In this document: positions 42,155 to 47,505 of the stretch, in pieces
Layout: every line of letters begins with the position of its first letter
Numbering within the stretch: the first letter of the stretch is position 1
From: JAFGCY01 sp964609245
Lineage (GTDB): Bacteria; 4484-113; JAFGCY01
Length of the DNA stretch: 47,505 bases
Assembly (NCBI GenBank): GCA_964609245.1
Contig: CAZSSB010000022.1
Location: forward strand, 1 to 47,505
Direction of reading: 5' to 3'
Notes under the pieces: model-generated
Seen by the model: only the letters and a program-made list of their open reading frames with translations
Told to the model about the DNA's origin: nothing
Databases searched by the model: none
Made by a program: the position numbers and the translations under genes

Positions 42155-42808
42155 ATGGTGGTTTCAATTCGAGTAGCGCTGGTGCTGGCGCTGGTGGTCT
42201 CCTGCGCGGCATGCGGTGGGCTGAGAGGAGGGCGAAGCGGATGGGACAGCGGCAGCGGCATCAACTGCTTCTTCCTCGGTGGCGAGCCCTATGACTTCAG
42301 CGGGCCGGATGCCGCTGACGACGACCTGCGGGAAGCCGCGGCGGCGTTGTTGACCGACCGCACCGTTTACTTCCATCCCGAGCTGGGTCTCGACCTGAGT
42401 CCGAAGTTCCATGACCACACGGCACTGACAAGCACCGTTGCCTACAGCGACGTCAGCCACTACGGTGTAATGGGCCCAGTCCAGGGCTACGGGGGTCTGC
42501 AAACCGCCTACAACGGCGATGTGGTCTACGGCTCAATCGGCGACCCGGGCGCGCTGATCTTCCTCTTCACCCGCGACATAACGCTGGCGCCCGCGACACC
42601 CACGGTCGAGTACAGCTTCGACTACTCCCGTACTACGGAGATGATCGACGACATCAAGGAGTGGCGCGGTACGATCAATCAGTACAAGATCTCGGAAGAC
42701 ACACAGACCGTCGAGGTCATAATGCGGGGCGAGCGGGAAGGCGTCGACTGGGAGCTGCGCTGCAAGCAGGACTTCGCCTGCGTCGCTCGCTGGTACATGT
42801 ACTGCTAG
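42155..42808 (+). CDS. Lipoprotein of unknown function
   Basis: 217 aa from the ATG at 42155, fixed by GGAGGT and the nearby TATAAT; an earlier in-frame start at 42092 lies upstream of both. Signal peptide and lipobox: VALVLALVVSCAACGG. The mature region has no known domain; features are INCFFLGGEPYDFSG, FHDHTALTSTVAYSD and a Cys-containing end, LRCKQDFACVARWYMYC. Same length as the lipoprotein at 39969, but no clear sequence similarity by eye. Confidence 0.72.
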   Translation: MVVSIRVALVLALVVSCAACGGLRGGRSGWDSGSGINCFFLGGEPYDFSGPDAADDDLREAAAALLTDRTVYFHPELGLDLSPKFHDHTALTSTVAYSDVSHYGVMGPVQGYGGLQTAYNGDVVYGSIGDPGALIFLFTRDITLAPATPTVEYSFDYSRTTEMIDDIKEWRGTINQYKISEDTQTVEVIMRGEREGVDWELRCKQDFACVARWYMYC

Positions 42809-42809
42809 G

Positions 42810-42852
42810 GGTGTTTGGCACAGCTCTTGATCGATGAAGCACTCGCGCACTG
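42810..42852 (+). pseudogene. Fossil 3' end of a second SGNH-hydrolase gene
   Basis: The bases just after the stop at 42808 resemble the last ~43 bases of the gene at 40774-42048. Translated, AQLLIDEALAHW matches AQFLIDAGLAH of the intact gene, where a stop follows. It is probably what is left of a tandem copy. Confidence 0.5.
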
Positions 42853-42947
42853 GCCGAAGCGTTGGGTGCGCCGCAGTGAGCCGGTCATAGCCGCACCTGC
42901 GGTTGGTTTTGCGTTATCCTATATGCAGATTGACCGGGAGGCGACAT

Positions 42948-43649
42948 ATGAGCGCAACGAGAATCCGGCTGCCCGCCGTCCTGCTGCTGGGCGCGCTGTC
43001 CACCGCCGTGCTGCTGTCGGCCAGCTGTGGCTGTGGCGGTGGCAGCGTGGGGCCGCCCTCGCCGACCACCGGCTCGCCACCGTCCGTGGAGTATAACCCC
43101 GACTACCGCTACGACTGGTACGAGGAGCCGGAATACTACTCAGACTACCGCGGCACGGAGACCTTCCCCCGCCAGGTGAGCGATTGGGACAGCGAGTTCA
43201 CCCGCGAGCGGTGGTGTCTGGCGCAGAGCTTCGTCGAGACCATGGATCACGTGCGCGTCGCCAAGGGCGCCGACATCGACATGGAGGACTGGGGGCGGCT
43301 GTACTACCTGCCGGTGCGGCCCGAGGATGCCGCCGTTTCCCAGGGCCTGGCCTACGCCGTCTACGCCATCCCTTCCTACGGATTCGATGAGTTCCGCACG
43401 CACCTGCAGCTCTACTGGCGGGAGCTGTGGACGTCCTACGGCGACGTCTGGGTCGGTGTCCGCGTCTTTGGCCATGACGAGAGCTGGTGGGAGTGGTCCC
43501 ATCCGGACGCGACGATGCGCTTCGACCTCAACTCGCTGTGGCAGTACCAGGCGCCGGACAGCCGGGAGACGATCTACGTCGCGGTGGTTGTCGGCGGCGA
43601 GCAGCAGGCGATCCTGGAAGGGCTAGTGCTGCGCGAATCACGCTGGTAG
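42948..43649 (+). CDS. Lipoprotein of unknown function
   Basis: 233 aa from the ATG at 42948 (GGGAGG 8 nt upstream). Signal peptide with STAVLLSASCGCGGG; the Cys after SAS is the likely lipidation site. A Gly/Pro/Ser linker and a Tyr-rich acidic stretch (YNPDYRYDWYEEPEYY) follow, then a domain of ~170 residues with many Trp and Tyr (ESWWEWSHPDATM). No family recognised. Last of the four-lipoprotein run. Confidence 0.72.
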   Translation: MSATRIRLPAVLLLGALSTAVLLSASCGCGGGSVGPPSPTTGSPPSVEYNPDYRYDWYEEPEYYSDYRGTETFPRQVSDWDSEFTRERWCLAQSFVETMDHVRVAKGADIDMEDWGRLYYLPVRPEDAAVSQGLAYAVYAIPSYGFDEFRTHLQLYWRELWTSYGDVWVGVRVFGHDESWWEWSHPDATMRFDLNSLWQYQAPDSRETIYVAVVVGGEQQAILEGLVLRESRW

Positions 43650-43778
43650 ATCAGTCGCCGCCCAGCGACACGCTGGTCCCGGCCAAGCACCATGCTGATC
43701 GGCAGGGGCGCACACCGCGCGGCGGCGGACGAAGGCCGGTGCCGGTGGTAACATCATTCGATCAAGTGAGGGCACCCC

Positions 43779-45221
43779 ATGCAAGAAATCATCGATGCCT
43801 TTCTGAACGCCGCCGAACTGAAGAAGGCCGACTACGGCGACATCCGCGCCATCCAGTCGCGCCGGGAAGAACTGACCGTGCGGGACGGCAAGGTGGAGGA
43901 TCTGGCGCAGGCCAGCGGCGAGGGCTTCGGCGTCCGCGTGCTGGTCGACGGCCGCTGGGGCTTCGCCGCCAGCCGCGAGGTCACCCCCGCCGAGGTGGCG
44001 ACCATCGCCGAACAGGCGGTGCGGATCGCCCGCGCCTCAAAACAGGCCGGCGGCGAACCGGTGCGGCTGGGGGAGTGCGAACCCGTGCAGGGCGAGTGGC
44101 AGAACGAGGTGGAGCAGGACCCGTTCGCTATCTCGCTGGAGGACAAGCTGAAGCTGCTGTTCGACGCCGACAAGGCGATGGCGGACGCTGCAGCGGTCAG
44201 CCACCGCAATTCCTTCTTCGACGCCTGGCGCGAGGATCAGTATTTCGCCACCACCGAGGGCGCGCGCATCCGTCAGGTGATCACCGAGTGCGGCGGCGGC
44301 ATCCAGGCCGAGGCGATCCGTTCGGGTGACCATCAGGTGCGCTGCTACCCCAACAGCTTCCGCGGCCAGTTCCATACCGCGGGCTTCGAGGCCTTCCAGC
44401 GATACGACATCGTTCGCGAGGCGCCGCGGGTGGCCGAGGAATGTGTCAAGCTGCTGGACTGCCCGGATGTGCCCAGCGGTGAGTCGACGCTGATCATCGA
44501 CGGGCCGCAGCTGGCGCTGCAGATCCACGAGAGCATCGGTCACCCGATCGAGCTCGACCGTGTGCTGGGCTGGGAACTGGCCTACGCGGGTGGCAGCTTC
44601 CTCAAGCCCGAGCATCGCGGACAGCTGAAGTACGGCAGCGAGATGATGCATATCACCGCTGACCCCACGCTGCCCGGTGGCCTGGGCAGCTACGCCTACG
44701 ATGACGACGGGGTCAAGACCTACCGCGACGACATCATCGTGGGCGGTATCTTCCAGAACTTCCTCTCCAGCCGCGACACCGCGCCGTTCGCCGACGTGCG
44801 CAGCAACGGCTGCAACCGCGCCGACGGCTATGCCCGTCTGCCGATCGTGCGGATGTGCAACGTCAACCTGGAGCCCGGCGAGTGGACGCTGGAGGCACTG
44901 ATCGCGGACACCAAGGACGGCTACCTGTTCAGTAACAACCGCTCGTGGAGCATCGACGATCTGCGCGAGAACTTCCAGTTCGGCTGCGAGGCGGCCTGGG
45001 AGATCAAGGATGGCAAGCTGGGCCGGATGTTCAAGAACCCCAACTACACGGGCCTGACAACGCAGTTCTGGGGCAGCCTGGACGCCAGCTGCAACCGCGA
45101 CCACTGGGTGATCTGGGGCACGCCCAACTGCGGCAAGGGCCAGCCGAGCCAGACCGCCCATGTAGCCCACGGCTGCGCGCCGTCCCGCTTCCGCAACGTG
45201 CGCGTGGGGGTGCGGGGCTGA
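43779..45221 (+). CDS. tldD: TldD family metalloprotease
   Basis: 480 aa. The zinc motif HExxxH is H250-E251-SIG-H255 in QIHESIGHPIELDRVLG. The N-terminal domain (ADYGDIRAIQSRREELTVRD) and C-terminal marks FLSSRDTAPF and NGCNRADGYARLPIVRMCN fit TldD. TldD works with TldE/PmbA as a barrel-shaped heterodimer that degrades unfolded peptides and trims peptide antibiotics. A second TldD/PmbA-family gene begins at 46860 in the same operon. The stop shares CTGA with the next frame. Confidence 0.94.
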   Translation: MQEIIDAFLNAAELKKADYGDIRAIQSRREELTVRDGKVEDLAQASGEGFGVRVLVDGRWGFAASREVTPAEVATIAEQAVRIARASKQAGGEPVRLGECEPVQGEWQNEVEQDPFAISLEDKLKLLFDADKAMADAAAVSHRNSFFDAWREDQYFATTEGARIRQVITECGGGIQAEAIRSGDHQVRCYPNSFRGQFHTAGFEAFQRYDIVREAPRVAEECVKLLDCPDVPSGESTLIIDGPQLALQIHESIGHPIELDRVLGWELAYAGGSFLKPEHRGQLKYGSEMMHITADPTLPGGLGSYAYDDDGVKTYRDDIIVGGIFQNFLSSRDTAPFADVRSNGCNRADGYARLPIVRMCNVNLEPGEWTLEALIADTKDGYLFSNNRSWSIDDLRENFQFGCEAAWEIKDGKLGRMFKNPNYTGLTTQFWGSLDASCNRDHWVIWGTPNCGKGQPSQTAHVAHGCAPSRFRNVRVGVRG

Positions 45222-46030
45222 GCAGGAGCGCATCAGCTTGGGCACAGCCGGCGCGACTGGGCGGCGCGGTGCTGGCCTTGCAGTGCCTGGTGTTGGCTGC
45301 GGTGAGCCCGGTGACGTGGGCCGCCGAGAGCCAGCCGGTCGCCGACCCGATCGTGCTGCTGGACGCCGCCAAGCTGGAACTGGCTGACGGCCGCCTGCGG
45401 CAGGCCAATGAGGCGCTGGCCGAGATCCCGCTGACGCCGCCGCTGGACTACGTGGGTGAGGAGGTGCTGTTCCAGCGGCTGCTGCTCAACGCGGCCTTTC
45501 TCAGCGCCACGCACTTCCTGCTGGTCGAACTGGAGCACAACGAACTGGCGGAATCGACCTACGGCCTTTGGCTGGCCGAGGAGCGCGCGGGCTATGCCGA
45601 TGCGCTGGCGGCGGACGGGGAAGACTACCTGGCGCTGGCTGCATCGTCGCAGCTGGACTTCGTGCGTTTCCGGCTGCCGCTGGTAACCGGGGAGCACCTG
45701 GCCGACACCGAGCTGTACACCGATCCCGAGATCCTGAGTCCGGCGGTCACCAACTGGGACGACGGGCGCGAGGGCCTGGGCAAGGGTCTCGTCGCCGGCC
45801 AGGCGCGCGTGGCGCTGGTGCTGGCCGCGGCGCGCTACTACGACCTGCCCCAGGCCGCGGCGACGATCGAGGAGGTCGCCGTGCGGCTGAGAAGCGGCGT
45901 ACCGGTGGAGCGGCCTGCGGTGCTGGAGTGGCTGGTGGAAATCGCGGCACTGGTGCCGTTGCACCCCGGCTTGGCGCGGCTGACCGCCGAGCTGTCTTCA
46001 AACGTAAGTGAGCCGGGAGCGTCCGAGTGA
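45218..46030 (+). CDS. Exported helical protein between the two Tld genes; start uncertain
   Basis: Up to 270 aa. No ATG, GTG or TTG lies in this frame before the signal peptide. The best candidate is CTG 45218, which overlaps the tldD stop as CTGA after a G-rich run. It gives LSRSASAWAQPARLGG, then a hydrophobic core ending VSPVTWAAES, a likely signal-peptidase-I site. The mature part is all-helical with TPR-like spacing (AAKLELADGRLRQANEALAE). Its stop overlaps the next start (GTGA). Family not recognised. Its layout resembles the next gene, so the two may be old paralogues. Confidence 0.65.
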   Translation: MSRSASAWAQPARLGGAVLALQCLVLAAVSPVTWAAESQPVADPIVLLDAAKLELADGRLRQANEALAEIPLTPPLDYVGEEVLFQRLLLNAAFLSATHFLLVELEHNELAESTYGLWLAEERAGYADALAADGEDYLALAASSQLDFVRFRLPLVTGEHLADTELYTDPEILSPAVTNWDDGREGLGKGLVAGQARVALVLAAARYYDLPQAAATIEEVAVRLRSGVPVERPAVLEWLVEIAALVPLHPGLARLTAELSSNVSEPGASE

Positions 46031-46845
46031 TCATGCGAATCACAGCCGTGACCGCCCTGCTGATGTTGCTGCTGCTGCTGGCGGCCGCGGCACCGGCCGA
46101 GAAGCTGGCGCAGGCGCGCCAGCAGGTGACGGCCGGTCAGCTGTACGCGGCGGACGCGCTGTGCCAGGAGATCGTCTCCGATGAGGACGCCGTCGTGGCC
46201 GAGGTCGAGGAGGCGCTGTTCCTGCAGTGCATAATCTACTCCGGCGACGTTCTGGGCGCGGTGGCTCTGATGCAGCCGATGGCGGTGGCCACGACGGAAG
46301 GCAGCGAGCTGAAGGCCGAGATCAGCCGCCAGCTGGTACTGGCCCGCCGGGCGTTCAGCGTGGCGATGAACAGCTATCTCAACACGACGGTGCTGGGCAG
46401 CGAACTGGAGTCCATCACGCTGCAGCTGCCACCGCTGAGCGCCGCCGACGTCGAGGTGATGCTGGGCACACTGCGCGACGGCGAGGCCCTGAACGAGATC
46501 AATAGCAGCTATGAGACGGATCCGACGCCGGGACGCGGGCTGCTGGCGCAGACCAACCGCTACAGCTTCATCCTGGCGCTGAGTGACGCGCTGCCGGCTG
46601 TTGGGACGCGTGAGGTGGAGGCGGTCAGCCGTCAGCTGGCGGCCGGCCAGCAGTTCAGCGACCTGCACTTCCTGGACTGGGGGGCGCGGGTGGCGCTGGA
46701 CATGCACGTGCTGCTGAAGGAACCGGACGGTCCCGACCTGCTGGGGCTGGCGCGGCGCTGCGATGAGCGGCTGTTGCAGGTGGCCGGCGCGGACGAGGAC
46801 AACAAGTATGTGAAACAAGCCCGCGAACGGGCGGCGAGATATTAG
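46027..46845 (+). CDS. Exported TPR-like protein
   Basis: 272 aa, GTG start at 46027 overlapping the previous stop, with GGGAG 7 nt upstream; ATG 46033 is an alternative. The signal peptide is ALLMLLLLLAAAAPAEKLA, with AAAPA-E as a likely cleavage. The mature part is helical and starts with a TPR-like repeat (ARQQVTAGQLYAADALCQE). No catalytic motif. Its place between the Tld subunits suggests a shared process. Confidence 0.75.
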   Translation: MIMRITAVTALLMLLLLLAAAAPAEKLAQARQQVTAGQLYAADALCQEIVSDEDAVVAEVEEALFLQCIIYSGDVLGAVALMQPMAVATTEGSELKAEISRQLVLARRAFSVAMNSYLNTTVLGSELESITLQLPPLSAADVEVMLGTLRDGEALNEINSSYETDPTPGRGLLAQTNRYSFILALSDALPAVGTREVEAVSRQLAAGQQFSDLHFLDWGARVALDMHVLLKEPDGPDLLGLARRCDERLLQVAGADEDNKYVKQARERAARY

Positions 46846-46859
46846 CCGAGGCGAGGTGG

Positions 46860-47505
46860 ATGATGGCGGAAGCACTTGAGAACCAGTACTCAGCGACCAA
46901 AGTGCGGTCGCGGCAGGAAGAGCTGCTGCACATGGCCCAGGACGCGGTCAAGGCGTCCACGGCCGACCAGACGCTGGTGCGAGTAATCGCCCGCGACAGC
47001 GCGCTGACGCGTTTCGCGAACAGCGAAATACACCAGAACACGTTTGAGCGTGAAGCCAACGTGCAGATTTGCGCCCGGGTCGGCCAGCGCGAGGGTACGG
47101 TGACAACCAACCTGCTGACGCCGGCGGCGCTCCAGGAAGCCTCGGAGCAGGCGGTGGCGGCCGCCCGGGCCGCGGAGCCCAATCCGGATCTTGCCGACTA
47201 CTCCTCGGGCCCCCGCAAGTACCCGCTGCAGGTCGAGTACAGCGAGCCGACGGCGGCCTGTACGCCCGAGGAGCGGGCCTCGATCGTGATTGCGGGCCTG
47301 TCCGTCAACGACACGGCGGAGTACAAGGCGGCCGGGACGCTTAACACCGGCGCGGTCAACGTGGTGATCGTCAACAGCCACGGTATCGAAGTGGCCTACA
47401 GCACGACCACCGCGCGCTACACGGTGCAGTGGACCGGGCTGGACTCCAGTGGCTACAGCGAGTGCACCGCCCGCAGCGTCGGCGAACTGGACGCGGTGGG
47501 TGCCG
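46860..47505 (+). CDS. TldD/PmbA (TldE)-family protein, N-terminal part; runs off window
   Basis: 215 complete codons are seen, open to the end. ATG 46860 or 46863, after GAGGTGG. The N-terminal PmbA/TldD domain is clear: LVRVIARDSALTRFANSEIH, QICARVGQREGTVTTN and VVIVNSHGIEVAYSTTTARY. The catalytic or C-terminal half lies outside the window, so TldD and TldE cannot be told apart by the zinc motif; pairing with the upstream tldD suggests TldE/PmbA. Confidence 0.88.
   Translation, partial: MMAEALENQYSATKVRSRQEELLHMAQDAVKASTADQTLVRVIARDSALTRFANSEIHQNTFEREANVQICARVGQREGTVTTNLLTPAALQEASEQAVAAARAAEPNPDLADYSSGPRKYPLQVEYSEPTAACTPEERASIVIAGLSVNDTAEYKAAGTLNTGAVNVVIVNSHGIEVAYSTTTARYTVQWTGLDSSGYSECTARSVGELDAVGA

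Noticed and set aside
40642..42264. 540-aa open frame on the minus strand
   Set aside because: Antisense to the SGNH-like lipoprotein, which has a signal peptide, ribosome site and catalytic motifs.

Overview
The window is about 47.5 kb of high-G+C (roughly 60-65 % by eye), gene-dense bacterial DNA carrying one 100-N scaffold gap, so it looks like a draft or metagenome-assembled scaffold. It encodes flagellar parts (FlgL C-terminus, FliR), about eight secreted lipoproteins with visible or weak lipoboxes, and ordinary bacterial housekeeping genes (dnaB, purD, nadC, coaX, lipB, acpS, valS). This indicates a motile, free-living, probably diderm bacterium of a lineage I cannot name. ValS is of the archaeal-like type with KITKS in place of KMSKS. 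I see no tRNA or rRNA gene, no CRISPR array and no insertion sequence.

Layout. 1-5.6 kb: end of flgL, a large PKD/dockerin-like lipoprotein and a membrane-anchored tail-fibre-like protein. 5.7-12.4 kb: pepF, a two-gene minus-strand unit (DUF4097-like and Lcl/DUF1566-like proteins), purD and dnaB. 13-19.9 kb: an ABC-F ATPase, an unknown anchored protein, a WalJ-like metallohydrolase coupled to a presenilin-like membrane protein, a Fic protein and a DnaQ-like exonuclease. 19.9-24.5 kb: fliR, a subtilisin-like secreted protease broken in two places (a dinucleotide-repeat frameshift at its start and an in-frame TGA), a lipoprotein, and a copper-amine-oxidase-N-like protein split by the scaffold gap. 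24.6-34.3 kb: metabolic genes and small membrane proteins (deaminase, cation exchanger, HAD, lipB, macro domain, coaX, nadC, response regulator, comEA, yggU, acpS, GNAT). 34.3-39.7 kb: an 848-residue lipoprotein with a papain-like core, then valS with a palindromic repeat inside its coding sequence. 40-43.6 kb: four lipoproteins in a row, one SGNH-hydrolase-like. 43.8 kb to the end: tldD, two exported helical proteins and a second TldD/PmbA-family gene, as one tightly coupled operon.

Standing out: (1) the protein at 16990-17967 combines an Asp-bearing helix, a GIGD motif and an ALPALP motif, as presenilin/signal-peptide-peptidase GxGD proteases do; (2) at least twelve genes have a -10 hexamer ending 6-10 nt before the start codon and no Shine-Dalgarno sequence, pointing to widespread leaderless transcription; (3) the protease gene at 20860 has an (AG)8 tract straight after its ATG, and losing one unit would fuse the start to the reading frame with an intact signal peptide, as in a phase-variable locus; (4) the scaffold gap is flanked by an identical 55-bp sequence, and collapsing it restores one continuous gene; (5) two large lipoproteins share a paired, EF-hand-like DLTPIG module near the N terminus.
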